A stretch of 64,000 bases of DNA from Stenotrophomonas sp. SY1 (GTDB taxonomy: Bacteria > Pseudomonadota > Gammaproteobacteria > Xanthomonadales > Xanthomonadaceae): NCBI RefSeq assembly GCF_021202945.1, contig NZ_JAJOYR010000001.1, positions 1,903,543-1,967,542 of the forward strand, read 5' to 3'. Position numbers and translations under genes: made by a program. The notes below the pieces were generated by a model that had not been told where the DNA came from, searched no databases, and worked only from the letters and a program-made list of their open reading frames with translations. Positions within the stretch are counted from its first letter, which is position 1; every line of letters begins with the position of its first letter. Positions 48,316 to 58,402 of this stretch are shown one piece after another.

Positions 48316-48617
48316 TGTTGCGCCGCGGCACTTGCGTGCCGGAAATGTGCGTGCGAGTATGCGCGACGATGAAAGCAACCAGCTTCCAGCACGAAAGCAG
48401 CACCGCCCGGATGGCCTCCGGCATGACGTCGCGTGCCCGCCGACCGGAATCCCACATATTCGCTGGGTGACCGGAGCTTCGTGCTGTCTGTTCAGAAAAC
48501 CCAGCCCCGGCTGGGTTTTTTCGTTTTCGGTTTCAGAAAGTTTCAAACGCAATGAGTCGCGCCGCTGGCGCATCCAACCGCCGGTGACGGCGACATTCCG
48601 CAGCAAAGGATGGATTG
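48316..48617. other. Leader region of the arginine cluster with a terminator
   Basis: No gene. It has the hairpin at 48496-48522 and, before it, GC-rich DNA with no clear operator. I looked for ArgR boxes (TNTGAATWWWWATTCANA) and saw none; the AT content here is too low. The argF' promoter should lie between 48522 and 48600. Confidence 0.5.
48496..48522 (+). terminator. Terminator between the secreted protein and argF'
   Basis: AAAACCCAGCC and its complement around a two-base loop, then TTTTTTCG. It lies 180 bases after the preceding gene and 96 before argF', so it could end the upstream transcript or act as an attenuator. Confidence 0.7.
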
Positions 48618-49628
48618 ATGTCTCTGAAGCACTTCTTGAACACCCAGGATTGGAGCCGTGGCGATCTCGACGCGCTGCTCACTCAGGCGACGCTGTTCAA
48701 GCAAAACAAGCTGGGCGATGACCTCAAGGGCAAGTCGATCGCCCTGGTGTTCTTCAACCCTTCCATGCGCACCCGCACCAGCTTCGAGCTGGGCGCCTTC
48801 CAGCTCGGTGGCCATGCCATCGTGCTGCAGCCGGGCAAGGATGCGTGGCCGATCGAGTTCAACCTGGGCACGGTCATGGACGGCGATACCGAGGAGCACA
48901 TCGCCGAGGTGGCCAAGGTGCTGGGCCGCTACGTCGACCTGATCGGCGTGCGCGCGTTCCCGAAGTTCGTGGACTGGGCCTACGACCGCCAGGACATCGT
49001 GCTCAAGAGCTTCGCCAAGTATTCGCCGGTGCCGGTCATCAACATGGAGACCATCACCCACCCGTGCCAGGAGCTGGCGCACATCCTGGCGCTGCAGGAG
49101 CATTTCGGCACCACCGATCTGCGCGGCAAGAAGTACGTGCTGACCTGGACCTACCACCCCAAGCCGCTGAACACCGCCGTGGCCAATTCGGCACTGACCA
49201 TCGCCACCCGCATGGGCATGGACGTGACCCTGCTGTGCCCGACCCCGGATTACATTCTGGACGAGCGCTACATGGGCTGGGCCGAGCAGAACGTGGCCGA
49301 GAGCGGTGGCTCGCTGCAGGTCAGCCATGACATCGCCAGTGCCTATGCCGGTGCGGACGTGGTCTATGCCAAGAGCTGGGGCGCGCTGCCGTTCTTCGGC
49401 AACTGGGAGCCGGAAAAGCCGATCCGCGACCAGTACCAGCACTTCATCGTCGACGAAGCCAAGATGGCGCTGACCAACAACGGCGTGTTCAGCCACTGCC
49501 TGCCGCTGCGTCGCAACGTCAAGGCGACCGACGGCGTGATGGATTCGCCGCAGTGCATTGCCATCAACGAAGCCGAGAATCGCCTGCACGTGCAGAAGGC
49601 GATCATGGCCGCGCTGGCCGGCAAGTAA
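48618..49628 (+). CDS. argF': N-acetylornithine carbamoyltransferase
   Basis: Transfers carbamoyl phosphate to N-acetyl-L-ornithine, giving N-acetylcitrulline: the xanthomonad route that bypasses free ornithine. The 336-residue protein opens MSLKHFLNTQDWSRGDLDALL. The carbamoyl-phosphate motif is FFNPSMRTRTSFELG. The residues reported as key in the X. campestris enzyme are at the same numbers: Glu92 (in DGDTEEH, deciding acetyl versus succinyl specificity), Glu144 and Lys302 (carboxylated, in RRNVKAT); HPCQELAH and SHCLPLRR follow the family. ATG 48618 has AAAGGA upstream. First gene of the arginine cluster. Confidence 0.96.
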   Translation: MSLKHFLNTQDWSRGDLDALLTQATLFKQNKLGDDLKGKSIALVFFNPSMRTRTSFELGAFQLGGHAIVLQPGKDAWPIEFNLGTVMDGDTEEHIAEVAKVLGRYVDLIGVRAFPKFVDWAYDRQDIVLKSFAKYSPVPVINMETITHPCQELAHILALQEHFGTTDLRGKKYVLTWTYHPKPLNTAVANSALTIATRMGMDVTLLCPTPDYILDERYMGWAEQNVAESGGSLQVSHDIASAYAGADVVYAKSWGALPFFGNWEPEKPIRDQYQHFIVDEAKMALTNNGVFSHCLPLRRNVKATDGVMDSPQCIAINEAENRLHVQKAIMAALAGK

Positions 49629-49631
49629 GTG

Positions 49632-49742
49632 TTGAGCCCCTCTCCTTCCGGAAGAGGGGTGGGGTGAGGGTACGACCTTGCTCCAGGTGCACCTCCATTC
49701 GTTCGCCCCCTCCCCAACCCCTCCCGGAGGGAGAGGGGCTTA
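49632..49742. repeat. Inverted palindromic repeats between argF' and argG
   Basis: AGCCCCTCTCC..GGAAGAGGGGTGGGGTGAGGG (49637-49670) and an inverted copy CCCCCTCCCCAACCCCTCCC..GGGAGAGGGGCTT (49707-49741). The pair could fold into a long hairpin in the operon mRNA. Confidence 0.75.
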
Positions 49743-49769
49743 AAGATCAAAACCAGAGACTTCTTCCCC

Positions 49770-50960
49770 ATGAGCAAAGACATCGTCCTCGCCTTCTCCG
49801 GCGGCCTCGACACCAGCTTCTGCGTTCCGTACCTGCAGGAGCGTGGTTACAACGTGCACACCGTGTTCGCCGATACCGGCGGCGTGGATGCCGACGAGCG
49901 TGACTTCATCGAAAAGCGTGCCGCCGAACTGGGCGTCACCAGCCACGTCACCGTCGACGGTGGCCCGGCAATCTGGGAAGGCTTCGTCAAGCCGTTCGTG
50001 TGGGCGGGCGAGGGTTACCAGGGGCAGTACCCGTTGCTGGTGTCCGACCGTTACCTGATCGTTGATGCCGCGCTCAAGCGCGCCGCCGAACTGGGCACCA
50101 ACATCATCGCCCACGGCTGCACCGGCATGGGCAACGACCAGGTGCGTTTCGACCTGGCGGTGAAGGCACAGGGCGATTACGTGATCGTCGCGCCGATCCG
50201 TGAAATCCAGAAGGAGCACACCCAGACCCGTGCCTACGAGCAGAAGTACCTGGAAGAGCGCGGCTTCGGTGTGCGTGCCAAGCAGCAGGCTTACACCATC
50301 AACGAGAACCTGCTGGGCCTGACCATGTCCGGTGGCGAGATCGACAAGTGGGAAGCCCCGGGCGAGGGCGCACGCGGCTGGTGCGCACCGCGCAGCGCGT
50401 GGCCGATCGAGCCGCTGACCGTGACCTTGAAGTTCGTCGAAGGCGTGGCTGTTGAACTGGACGGCAAGGCGCTGCCGGGTGAGCAGATCCTGGCCAAGCT
50501 CAACAAGCTGTTCGCGCAGTACGGCGTCGGCCGTGGCGTCTACACCGGTGACACCGTGATCGGCCTGAAGGGCCGCATCGTGTTCGAAGCACCGGGCCTG
50601 GTCTCGTTGCTGGCTGCGCACCGCGCGCTGGAAGACACCGTGCTGACCAAGCAGCAGAACCGCTTCAAGCCGGAGGTTGCGCGCAAGTGGGTGGAGCTGG
50701 TGTACGAAGGCTTCTATCACGACCCGCTCAAGACCGACATCGAAGCCTTCCTGAAGGCATCGCAGTCCAAGGTAACCGGCGAAGTGGTGCTGGAAACCCG
50801 CGGTGGCCGCGTCGATGCGGTGGCCGTGCGTTCGCCGCACATCCTCAATGCCAAGGGCGCGACCTACGCGCAGTCGGCCGACTGGGGCGTGGAAGAAGCC
50901 GAAGGCTTCATCAAGCTGTTCGGCATGAGCTCGACGCTGTACGCGCAGGTAAACCGCTGA
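49770..50960 (+). CDS. argG: Argininosuccinate synthase
   Basis: Joins citrulline and aspartate with ATP to argininosuccinate. The 396-residue protein has the PP-loop [16 protein letters not shown], aspartate/citrulline contacts in [16 protein letters not shown], and the C-terminal tetramer part ([21 protein letters not shown]). It belongs to the shorter type 1 enzymes (about 400 residues) although its sequence is rather diverged from E. coli ArgG. In this pathway it acts after the deacetylase ArgE' has made citrulline. ATG 49770 lies 29 bases after the repeat hairpin. Confidence 0.95.
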   Translation: MSKDIVLAFSGGLDTSFCVPYLQERGYNVHTVFADTGGVDADERDFIEKRAAELGVTSHVTVDGGPAIWEGFVKPFVWAGEGYQGQYPLLVSDRYLIVDAALKRAAELGTNIIAHGCTGMGNDQVRFDLAVKAQGDYVIVAPIREIQKEHTQTRAYEQKYLEERGFGVRAKQQAYTINENLLGLTMSGGEIDKWEAPGEGARGWCAPRSAWPIEPLTVTLKFVEGVAVELDGKALPGEQILAKLNKLFAQYGVGRGVYTGDTVIGLKGRIVFEAPGLVSLLAAHRALEDTVLTKQQNRFKPEVARKWVELVYEGFYHDPLKTDIEAFLKASQSKVTGEVVLETRGGRVDAVAVRSPHILNAKGATYAQSADWGVEEAEGFIKLFGMSSTLYAQVNR

Positions 50961-50967
50961 GTGCTGT

Positions 50968-51090
50968 TAGCCCCTCTCCGCTTGGAAGAGGGGTTGGGGT
51001 GAGGGTAGGGCGCAGCCGCATGCAACCGTGGTGCAGCCTTACCCTCATCCGCCCCTTCGGGGCACCTTCTCCCGGAGGGAGAAGGAAGCT
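50968..51090. repeat. Composite palindromic element between argG and argE'
   Basis: CCCCTCTCC..GGAAGAGGGGTTGGGGTGAGGG, a spacer of about 35 bases, then CCCTCATCCGCCC..GGGGCACCTTCTCCCGGAGGGAGAAGG. It has the same order and orientation as the element inside metH. Its last part supplies the AGGGAGAAGG just before argE'. Confidence 0.85.
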
Positions 51091-51105
51091 TCGTCCGCCT
51101 CCGCC

Positions 51106-52218
51106 ATGAACTGTGAAACCATGACAACCCTGCTCGAATCCACCCTGCAGCACCTCGAAGCGTTGGTGTCCTACGACACCCGCAATCCGCCGCGTGTGAT
51201 CACCACCGGTGGCATCTTCGATTACCTGCGCGACCACCTGCCGGGCTTCAACGTCGAGGTGATTGACCACGGTGCCGGTGCGGTCAGCTTCTACGCGGTA
51301 CGCGGCAATCCCCGGTTCCTGTTCAACGTGCACCTGGACACCGTGCCGGACTCTCCACACTGGAGTGCCGATCCGCACGTGATGCGTCGCCTCGACGACC
51401 GCGTGGTTGGCCTGGGCGTGTGTGACATCAAGGGCGCCGCCGCCGCACTGGTGGCCGCCGCCAATGCCAGCCAGGGCGATGCCGCGTTCCTGTTCTCCAG
51501 CGACGAAGAGGCCAACGACCCGCGTTGCATCGCTGCGTTCCTGGCCCGTGGTATTCCCTACGAAGCCGTGCTGGTGGCCGAGCCGACCATGAGTGAAGCG
51601 GTGCTTGCGCACCGTGGCATCAGCTCGGTGCTGATGAAGTTCCAGGGCCGCGCCGGCCACGCCTCGGGCAAGCAGGATCCGTCCGCCAGCGCGTTGCATC
51701 AGGCCATGCGCTGGGGTGGCAAGGCGCTGGACCATGTCGAATCGCTGGCCCATGCGCGCTTCGGCGGCCTGACAGGTTTGCGTTTCAACATCGGCCGCGT
51801 CGAAGGCGGGATCAAGGCCAACATGATCGCGCCCGAAGCCGAGCTGCGTTTTGGCTTCCGTCCGTTGCCGTCGATGGACATCGATGCGCTGCTGGCTACC
51901 TTCGCCGGCTTTGCCGAGCCGCAGGCCGCGCATTTCGAGGAAACCTTCCGTGGCCCGAGCCTGCCGTCCGGCGATATCGCACGTGCCGAGGAACGCCGTC
52001 TGGCCGCGCGCGACATCGCCGACGAACTGGGCCTGCCGATTGGCAATGCCGTCGATTTCTGGACCGAGGCTTCACTGTTCTCGGCCGGTGGTTACACCAC
52101 CATGGTGTACGGCCCGGGCGACATCGCCCAGGCCCACACCGCCGATGAGTTCGTCACGCTGGAACAGTTGCAGCGTTATGCCGAATCGGTGCACAGCATC
52201 CTGCAACGCGGCGCCTGA
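51106..52218 (+). CDS. argE': N-acetylcitrulline deacetylase
   Basis: Hydrolyses N-acetyl-L-citrulline to citrulline. M20-family zinc peptidase of 370 residues: metal ligands in FNVHLDTVPDSP (HxD), GVCDIKGAAAAL, SSDEEANDP (catalytic Glu pair) and the C-terminal histidine in DIAQAHTADE. The dimer lid domain holds GRAGHASGKQDPS. ATG 51121 (MTTLLESTLQHLEAL) resembles xanthomonad relatives more closely than ATG 51106, so the true start is one of these two. The role is set by the neighbouring argF' as much as by sequence: plain acetylornithine deacetylases look alike. Confidence 0.92.
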   Translation: MNCETMTTLLESTLQHLEALVSYDTRNPPRVITTGGIFDYLRDHLPGFNVEVIDHGAGAVSFYAVRGNPRFLFNVHLDTVPDSPHWSADPHVMRRLDDRVVGLGVCDIKGAAAALVAAANASQGDAAFLFSSDEEANDPRCIAAFLARGIPYEAVLVAEPTMSEAVLAHRGISSVLMKFQGRAGHASGKQDPSASALHQAMRWGGKALDHVESLAHARFGGLTGLRFNIGRVEGGIKANMIAPEAELRFGFRPLPSMDIDALLATFAGFAEPQAAHFEETFRGPSLPSGDIARAEERRLAARDIADELGLPIGNAVDFWTEASLFSAGGYTTMVYGPGDIAQAHTADEFVTLEQLQRYAESVHSILQRGA

Positions 52219-52290
52219 GCCGCAGTGGCCCGGCGGCCTGCCGCCGGCTTCTCCCCCGCGACCGCCGTGGTCGCCTTGTAGACGCAAGCA

Positions 52291-53619
52291 ATGTCCCCAG
52301 CCATGCAACCCCATCGTCAGACCCGCCAGACCATTGTCCGCCTGCTTTCGAGCATGGCCAGTGCGAAGGAGATCAGTCAGTACCTCAAGCGTTTCTCGCA
52401 GCTTGATGCCAAGCGCTTTGCCGTGGTCAAGGTCGGTGGCGCGGTGCTGCGCGATGACCTGGAGGCGCTGACCTCGTCGTTGTCGTTCCTGCAGGAAGTG
52501 GGCCTGACCCCGATCGTGCTGCATGGCGCCGGCCCGCAGCTGGACGCCGAGCTGTCGGCCGCCGGCATCGAGAAGCAGACCATCAACGGCCTGCGCGTGA
52601 CCACGCCCGAAGCGCTGGCGATCGTGCGCAAGGTGTTCCAGCAGTCCAACCTCAAGCTGGTCGAAGCGCTGCAGCAGAACGGCGCGCGCGCGACGTCCAT
52701 TACCGGAGGTGTGTTCGAGGCCGAATACCTGGACCAGGACACCTACGGCCTGGTCGGTGAGGTGAAGAAGGTCAATCTGGCGCCGATCGAAGCCAGCCTG
52801 CGTGCCGGTTCGATCCCGGTGATCACCAGCCTTGGCGAAACGCCGAGCGGGCAGATCCTCAACGTCAACGCCGACTTCGCCGCCAACGAGCTGGTGCAGG
52901 AACTGCAGCCGTACAAGATCATCTTCCTCACCGGTACCGGCGGCCTGCTGGACGAGGAGGGCAAGCTGATCTCTTCGATCAACCTGTCCACCGAGTACGA
53001 CCAGCTGATGGCGCAGCCGTGGATTCATGGCGGCATGCGGGTGAAGATCGAGCAGATCAAGGACCTGCTGGACCGGCTGCCGGAAGAATCCTCGGTGTCG
53101 ATCACGCGCCCGGCCGACCTGGCCAAGGAGCTGTTCACGCACAAGGGTTCGGGCACGCTGGTGCGCCGTGGTGAGAAGGTGCTCAAGGCAACGTCGTGGA
53201 GTGAGCTGGATACGACGCGTTTGAAGACGCTGATCGAATCCAGCTTCGGCCGCACGCTGGTGCCGGATTACTTCGAGAAGACCAAGCTGCTGCGTGCCTA
53301 TGTCAGCGAGAATTACCGCACGGCGGTGATCCTTACCGATGAAGCCGAAGGCGTGTACCTGGACAAGTTCGCCGTGCTCGACGATGCACAGGGCGAAGGC
53401 CTGGGCCGCGCGGTGTGGAACGTGATGCTGGAAGAAACCCCGCAGCTGTTCTGGCGTTCGCGCAACGGCAACCCGGTCAACCATTTTTATTACGCCGAAT
53501 CCGACGGCTGCTACAAGCAGGGCCACTGGAAGGTGTTCTGGTTTGGCGCCGACGACTTCGACAGCATCAAGGGATACGTGGAGCATTGCGGCGAGCGCAA
53601 GGCGAGCCTGCAGGGCTGA
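52291..53619 (+). CDS. argB: Bifunctional N-acetylglutamate synthase/kinase (NAGS-K)
   Basis: Performs the first two steps of arginine synthesis: acetylation of glutamate and its phosphorylation. The 442-residue protein has an amino-acid kinase fold (about 30-290; [53 protein letters not shown]) followed by a GNAT domain (about 295-440; [36 protein letters not shown], with Q-G-E-G-L-G-R as the acetyl-CoA loop). This fusion is known from Xanthomonas, Maricaulis and animal mitochondria. Arginine feedback is expected from the family. Only six bases separate it from the GNAT gene. Confidence 0.94.
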   Translation: MSPAMQPHRQTRQTIVRLLSSMASAKEISQYLKRFSQLDAKRFAVVKVGGAVLRDDLEALTSSLSFLQEVGLTPIVLHGAGPQLDAELSAAGIEKQTINGLRVTTPEALAIVRKVFQQSNLKLVEALQQNGARATSITGGVFEAEYLDQDTYGLVGEVKKVNLAPIEASLRAGSIPVITSLGETPSGQILNVNADFAANELVQELQPYKIIFLTGTGGLLDEEGKLISSINLSTEYDQLMAQPWIHGGMRVKIEQIKDLLDRLPEESSVSITRPADLAKELFTHKGSGTLVRRGEKVLKATSWSELDTTRLKTLIESSFGRTLVPDYFEKTKLLRAYVSENYRTAVILTDEAEGVYLDKFAVLDDAQGEGLGRAVWNVMLEETPQLFWRSRNGNPVNHFYYAESDGCYKQGHWKVFWFGADDFDSIKGYVEHCGERKASLQG

Positions 53620-53624
53620 AGCCG

Positions 53625-54236
53625 ATGAGCACCCTGCCAGCCGACAATGTTTGGACCACCGTGCCGGAACTGCGCGGCGCGCACGTCTGCCTGCAACCGC
53701 TGCAAGCGGGCCATGTGCCGGCATTGCGGCTGGCGCTGGGTGACGGTGCGCTGGCACGCTGCTGGTACACCAATGTGCCGGTGCCGGAAGACGCCGCGCA
53801 TTACGTCGACGCCGCGTTGGACGTGCAGGCCCAGGGCAAGGTGCAGGCATTCGTGGTCAAGGATGCTGCCGGCGAGGTGGTCGGCAGTACCCGGTTCTAT
53901 GCGCTGGAAGCGGACGTACCGCGCCTGAACATCGGCTACACCTGGTACCACCCGCGCGTGCAGCGCACCGGCCTCAACACCGAGGCCAAGCTGCTGTTGC
54001 TGCAACATGCCTTCGAGGTGATGGGCTGCATCAGCGTTGGCTTCGAGACCAGCTGGTTCAATCACGCCTCGCGCACCGCCATCGCCCGGCTGGGCGCCAA
54101 GCAGGATGGCGTGCTGCGCAACCACAAGCGCCACGCCGACGGTTCACGCCGCGATACCGTGGTGTTCTCCATCATCGATACGGAATGGCCGGCGGTGAAA
54201 TCCCACCTGCAGTTCCTCCTGGATTCGCATTCATGA
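53625..54236 (+). CDS. GNAT-family N-acetyltransferase, RimJ/RimL-like
   Basis: A 203-residue acetyltransferase: [23 protein letters not shown] is the RimJ/RimL-type start, with [36 protein letters not shown] as acetyl-CoA region and [27 protein letters not shown], the S/N-x-x-S-R-x-A-I-x-K/R-L-G signature of the subfamily. It sits between argB and argC, six bases after the first and overlapping the second (ATGA). The place suggests a part in arginine metabolism, perhaps acetylating an intermediate or a protein of the pathway, but the subfamily mainly acetylates protein N-termini or antibiotics. Substrate unknown. Confidence 0.85.
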   Translation: MSTLPADNVWTTVPELRGAHVCLQPLQAGHVPALRLALGDGALARCWYTNVPVPEDAAHYVDAALDVQAQGKVQAFVVKDAAGEVVGSTRFYALEADVPRLNIGYTWYHPRVQRTGLNTEAKLLLLQHAFEVMGCISVGFETSWFNHASRTAIARLGAKQDGVLRNHKRHADGSRRDTVVFSIIDTEWPAVKSHLQFLLDSHS

Positions 54237-55186
54237 CTGACAAGAAATTCTCCCTTGGCATCGTCGGCGCGCGTGGCTACACCGGCACCGAGCTGATCAA
54301 GCTGCTGGCTGCGCACCTGCATATCGAACTGGCCTTCGTGTCGTCGCGCGAACTGGCCGGTCAGCGCGTGGCCGATCACAACGACGCCTATCAGGGCGAG
54401 CTGCGCTACGAAAGCCTGGATGCCGACGCCGTTGCCGCCAAGGGCGTGGACGCGGTAGTGCTGGCGTTGCCGAACGGCAAGGCCGAACCGTTCGTGGCCG
54501 CGTTGGATGCAGCCAAGCCGGACACGGTGATCGTTGATCTGTCAGCCGATTACCGTTTCGACAACAGCTGGTACTACGGCCTGCCAGAGCTGACCCGTAA
54601 CCGTTACGACGGGCAGAAGCGGATCAGCAACCCGGGCTGCTACGCCACCGCGATGCAGCTGGCGATCGCGCCGCTGTTGTCGCAGCTGGCCGGGCCGCCA
54701 ACCTGCTTTGGCGTGTCCGGGTGGTCGGGTGCCGGCACCACGCCTTCGGACAAGAACAACCCCGAGCTGCTGCGCGACAACCTGATGCCGTATGCGCTGA
54801 CCAACCACGTGCACGAGCGCGAGGTGTCCACCCAGCTCGGCGTGCCGGTGGAGTTCATGCCGCATGTGGCGCCGCATTTCCGTGGCATCACCATGACCGT
54901 GAACCTGTGGTTGCAGCAGCCGCTCAAGCGCGAGGAGATCGTCGCGCTGTATGAGCAGCGTTATGCCGGCGAGCCACTGGTTGAGGTGGTCGATGAAGCG
55001 CCGTGGGTGAGCCGCATCGCCGGCACGCATGGTGTGCAGATCGGCGGCTTCACGATGGCGCCGGGCAACAAGCGCGTGGTGGTGGTGGCGACCATCGACA
55101 ACCTGCTCAAGGGTGCTGCCACGCAGGCGTTGCAGAACCTCAATCGTGCGCTCGGCCTGGACGAGTTGACCGCCATCCCGCATTGA
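54233..55186 (+). CDS. argC: N-acetyl-gamma-glutamyl-phosphate reductase
   Basis: Reduces acetylglutamyl phosphate to the semialdehyde with NADPH. The 317-residue product has [20 protein letters not shown] as nucleotide fold, the catalytic cysteine in [15 protein letters not shown], and the active-site histidine in [18 protein letters not shown] 54233 overlaps the GNAT stop, so the long upstream frame is excluded. A perfect inverted repeat pair follows 7 bases after the stop. Confidence 0.95.
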   Translation: MTDKKFSLGIVGARGYTGTELIKLLAAHLHIELAFVSSRELAGQRVADHNDAYQGELRYESLDADAVAAKGVDAVVLALPNGKAEPFVAALDAAKPDTVIVDLSADYRFDNSWYYGLPELTRNRYDGQKRISNPGCYATAMQLAIAPLLSQLAGPPTCFGVSGWSGAGTTPSDKNNPELLRDNLMPYALTNHVHEREVSTQLGVPVEFMPHVAPHFRGITMTVNLWLQQPLKREEIVALYEQRYAGEPLVEVVDEAPWVSRIAGTHGVQIGGFTMAPGNKRVVVVATIDNLLKGAATQALQNLNRALGLDELTAIPH

Positions 55187-55193
55187 TCCGCTG

Positions 55194-55268
55194 TTGTAGG
55201 AGCGGCGTAAGCCGCGAGGCTGGTGGCGTGACAGACGGTCGGCTTCGCGGCTTACGCCGCTCCTACAA
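55194..55268. repeat. Paired TGTAGGAGCGGC repeat (REPIN-like hairpin)
   Basis: TTGTAGGAGCGGCGTAAGCC with GCGA (55194-55217) and its near-perfect inverted copy at 55245-55268, 27 bases apart. This is the most intact copy of this family in the window, and would fold into a 23-24-bp hairpin in the arg mRNA between argC and argH. Confidence 0.9.
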
Positions 55269-55306
55269 ATAGCCAACGCAAACCTTTTCGATTCCGAGAA
55301 ACCACC

Positions 55307-56605
55307 ATGACCAACCTGCTCTGGCAGAAACCCGGCGTCGCGGTAGACGCGAAGATCCAGACCTTCCTGGCCGGCGACGACGTCATCCTCGATCGCGAGT
55401 TCTTCCTGCACGATATTCAGGCCAGCACGGCGCATGCCGAAGGCCTGCAGCACATCGGCATCCTCAGCGCCGACGAGTTGGGCGCGCTCAAGCGCGAGCT
55501 TGCGACGCTGGCCGACGACTTCCGCAGCGGTGCCTTCGTGCTGGACGAGCAGTACGAGGACTGCCATTCGGCGATCGAAGCGCGCCTGACCGAACGTCTG
55601 GGCGATGCCGGCCGCAAGATCCACACCGGCCGCAGCCGCAACGACCAGATCCTGGTCGCCACGCGCTTGTGGCTGAAGGAAAAGCTGGAGCGTGTGGCGC
55701 AGGTCAGCAGCGAAGTGGCCAAGGTCGCGTTGGACCGTGCTGCCGCCGAGCAGATGCAGCCGCTGCCGGGTTACACCCACATCCAGCGCGCCGTGGTGTC
55801 CTCGGCGGGCATGTGGTGGGCCGGCTGGGCCGAAGCCTTCATCGACAATGCCATTCGCGCACGTGACACGCGCGCGCTGATCGATACCAATCCGCTGGGC
55901 ACGGCGGCCGGTTACGGCGTCAACCTGCCGCTGGATCGCGAGCACACAACCACCGCGCTGGATTTCGCGCGCATGCAGATCAGTCCGATCTACGCGCAGC
56001 TCTCGCGCGGCAAGTTCGAACTGGCCGCACTGGAAGCGTTGGGTGGTGCGACCTTGGACCTGCGTCGCATCGCCTGGGACCTGTCGTTGTTCACCACCGG
56101 CGAGTTCGCCTTCGTGGCGCTGCCGGCGCAGTACACCACCGGCAGCTCGATCATGCCGAACAAGCGCAACCCGGACGTGATCGAGCTGATGCGTGCCACC
56201 CACGCCAGCGTTGCCGCAGCGCGTACCGAGATCGAGCAGCTGCTGTCGCTGCCGTCGGGCTACCAGCGTGACCTGCAGAATTCCAAGGGCGCGATCGTGC
56301 ACGGCTTTGGTCGTGGCCTTGCCGCGCTGGAACTGCTGCCGGCGTTGTTGTCGAACCTTGACTGGCGCGACGACCATATCCGTGCGGCGATCGATTCGGG
56401 CATGTACGCCACCGACGTGGCAGTGGAAGCGGCCGTGGCCGGCGTGCCGTTCCGCGATGCGTACAAGGCCGCTGCCGAAGCTGCTGACACGGCAGGACAG
56501 GGGCGTACGCCCGAAGGCAGTCTGGCGGCGCGGGTGTCGCCCGGCGCGGCGGCGGACCTGCGGCTGGACGAGCTGCGCGCGCGCTGGGCGGCGTTGCGCG
56601 TTTGA
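55307..56605 (+). CDS. argH: Argininosuccinate lyase
   Basis: Cleaves argininosuccinate to arginine and fumarate. The 432-residue enzyme has the superfamily signature [16 protein letters not shown] with the catalytic serine loop, the active-site histidine in [14 protein letters not shown] and the first block [17 protein letters not shown]. It is shorter than E. coli ArgH (457) mainly at the C-terminus, and its opening [29 protein letters not shown] is typical of xanthomonad forms. ATG 55307 lies 38 bases after the repeat hairpin. A GC hairpin (56615-56638) follows the stop. Confidence 0.95.
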   Translation: MTNLLWQKPGVAVDAKIQTFLAGDDVILDREFFLHDIQASTAHAEGLQHIGILSADELGALKRELATLADDFRSGAFVLDEQYEDCHSAIEARLTERLGDAGRKIHTGRSRNDQILVATRLWLKEKLERVAQVSSEVAKVALDRAAAEQMQPLPGYTHIQRAVVSSAGMWWAGWAEAFIDNAIRARDTRALIDTNPLGTAAGYGVNLPLDREHTTTALDFARMQISPIYAQLSRGKFELAALEALGGATLDLRRIAWDLSLFTTGEFAFVALPAQYTTGSSIMPNKRNPDVIELMRATHASVAAARTEIEQLLSLPSGYQRDLQNSKGAIVHGFGRGLAALELLPALLSNLDWRDDHIRAAIDSGMYATDVAVEAAVAGVPFRDAYKAAAEAADTAGQGRTPEGSLAARVSPGAAADLRLDELRARWAALRV

Positions 56606-56991
56606 TCGAGGGAGTACGGGCGCCGAAGGGCGCCCGTATTGGTTTGGATGCTTGGTTCTGGCATTGGAATTGGCAGTTGCAGCGGCAGCGGCTTTTCGCT
56701 CTTCACCTGTCGCTCCTCCCGCCTGCAGGGTAAGGGCATGCGGCTTACGAGCTACTAGCTCGTGCATGGATGAATGCCTCGCATGTTGTGCGAGGCCAGG
56801 GCGCGGAGCTAGGTGCCCGTAGGGCGGATGAGGGCGGTTCTGGCTTTCGTTTGTTTCAAAAGCTCCCCTCACCCCAACCCCTCTCCCGCAAGCGGGAGAG
56901 GGGCTTGAGCAACACCAGGCAAGTTCCAAGCGAAAGCAATTGCGACGACAGTACGTCCGGCGTGCTGTCATAGACCACAAAGGAGAGTGGA
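56606..56991. other. Gap between argH and the YciI gene with terminator-like hairpin and repeats
   Basis: No gene. TACGGGCGC / GCGCCCGTA stem with 6-base loop at 56615-56638, followed only by ATTGGTTTGG, so a weak terminator. A degraded GTGCCCGTAGGGCGGATGAGGGCGG half-element (two arms) lies at 56812-56836 and a full CCCCTCACCCCAACC..CTCTCCCGCAAGCGGGAGAGGGG element at 56865-56908. The promoter of the next genes should lie within 56910-56980. Confidence 0.65.
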
Positions 56992-57249
56992 ATGAAGATG
57001 TTTCTGGTGATGGCCATGCGCAGGCCCTCGTTCGACGTTGCGGTTGTTGAGCCGCACAAGGCATTTCTTGATGCGCTCAGTGCCGCAGGGCAGCTGCATC
57101 TGACCGGTGGTTTCAGTGATGGTAGTGGCGGTGCTTACATCCTGAAGAACGTCGCCGATCTGGAAACCGCCAAGGCCATCGTTGCGCGTGATCCGCTGGC
57201 CATCCACGGCAGCTCCGAACTCACCATCCACGAATGGAATACCCGCTGA
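56992..57249 (+). CDS. YciI-family small protein
   Basis: An 85-residue single-domain protein of the YCII dimeric alpha/beta-barrel family. MKMFLVMAMRRPSFD, HKAFLDALSAAGQLHLTGGFSDGSGGAYILKN and DLETAKAIVARDPLAIHGSSELTIHEWN match the family pattern, including the conserved D-P-L/F with histidine nearby. ATG 56992 has AGGAGAG upstream. It lies four bases before proB, so the two are co-translated. Some family members are isomerases or hydrolases of chlorinated compounds; most, like this, have no known activity. Confidence 0.85.
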   Translation: MKMFLVMAMRRPSFDVAVVEPHKAFLDALSAAGQLHLTGGFSDGSGGAYILKNVADLETAKAIVARDPLAIHGSSELTIHEWNTR

Positions 57250-57253
57250 GGCC

Positions 57254-58402
57254 ATGAACGCTCCTTCGCAATCGCCCTTCACCGAACAGGCGCTGCCGCA
57301 GTGGCGGCGCGCCGTGCTGAAGGTGGGCAGCAGTCTGCTCGCCGCCGATGGCGGTGGCCTCACGCCGCGTTTCGCACTGGGCCTGGCCCAGTTCGTATCG
57401 GCCAATGTGCTGGCAGGGCGTGAGGTTGTCATCGTTTCTTCCGGCGCCGTGGCCGCAGGGCGCGCCATCGTGCCGAAGGCGGCCGAGGCCGGCGCGGCGA
57501 TGGCTGCAAGACAGGCACTGGCGGCGCTCGGGCAGGCGCAGTTGATCGCGTTGTGGCAGCGCTTCTTCGAGCGACCGGTGGCACAGGTGCTGCTGACCCA
57601 CGATGACCTGCGCAATCGTCGTCGCTACCTCAACGCGCGTGCCACGCTCAACGCCTTGCTGGCGCTGGGAGCGCTGCCGGTGATCAACGAGAACGACACC
57701 GTGTCGGTGGACGAACTCAAGCTCGGCGACAACGACAACCTTGCAGCCATCGTCGCAGCGCTGGTGGATGCCGATGCCTTGTTCATCGCCACCGATATCG
57801 ATGGGCTGTACACCGCCGACCCGCGCAACAACCCGGATGCACGGCCGATCAATGAAGTCACCGAGCTGACGCCGGAAGTCATGGCGATGGCCGGCGGCAG
57901 TGGCAGTGTGGTCGGCACCGGCGGCATGCACACCAAGTTGCAGGCCGCGGCCAAGGCGGGCGCGGCGGGGATCGATACGTTCCTGTTCAACGGCCGCGAT
58001 GGCGATGTGGTGCGGGGCCTGGCACAGGGTCGCTTGCTGGGCACGCGCCTGCATGCTGGGCAATCGCGCATTGCCGCGCGCAAATACTGGCTGCGACACG
58101 CGCCACTGGAGCCGGGTGCGATCCTGGTCGATGCCGGTGCCGCGCGTGCGCTGCGCGAGAAGGGCGCGTCGCTGCTGCCGGGTGGCGTTGTCGGTGCCGA
58201 GGGCGAATTCCGGCGCGGCGACATGGTCGAGGTGCGCCTGTTCGACGCGCAGGGGCAAGAGCGCATCGCACGGGGTGTCAGCCAGTACTCGGCGGTGGAT
58301 ATCCGTCGCATCAGCCAGCACCACACGCGCGAGATCGAATCGATCCTTGGTTACAACTACGGTGACAACGTGGTTCACCGCGACGACATGGTGGTGCTGT
58401 GA
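57254..58402 (+). CDS. proB: Glutamate 5-kinase
   Basis: First step of proline synthesis: ATP-dependent phosphorylation of glutamate. The 382-residue protein holds an amino-acid kinase domain (about 15-265; [63 protein letters not shown]) and a C-terminal PUA domain (about 285-365; [26 protein letters not shown]). ATG 57254 is set by the preceding YciI gene; the longer frame overlaps it. The stop overlaps the proA start (TGATG). Feedback by proline is expected from the family. Confidence 0.95.
   Translation: MNAPSQSPFTEQALPQWRRAVLKVGSSLLAADGGGLTPRFALGLAQFVSANVLAGREVVIVSSGAVAAGRAIVPKAAEAGAAMAARQALAALGQAQLIALWQRFFERPVAQVLLTHDDLRNRRRYLNARATLNALLALGALPVINENDTVSVDELKLGDNDNLAAIVAALVDADALFIATDIDGLYTADPRNNPDARPINEVTELTPEVMAMAGGSGSVVGTGGMHTKLQAAAKAGAAGIDTFLFNGRDGDVVRGLAQGRLLGTRLHAGQSRIAARKYWLRHAPLEPGAILVDAGAARALREKGASLLPGGVVGAEGEFRRGDMVEVRLFDAQGQERIARGVSQYSAVDIRRISQHHTREIESILGYNYGDNVVHRDDMVVL

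Noticed and set aside
48316..48617. ArgR operator in front of the arginine cluster
   Set aside because: No AT-rich TGAAT/ATTCA pair was found. Regulation may occur by another route or the site lies elsewhere.
54542..57064. 840-residue minus-strand frame across argC, argH and the gap
   Set aside because: It crosses two well-defined plus-strand genes, repeats and a gap, and has no family similarity.
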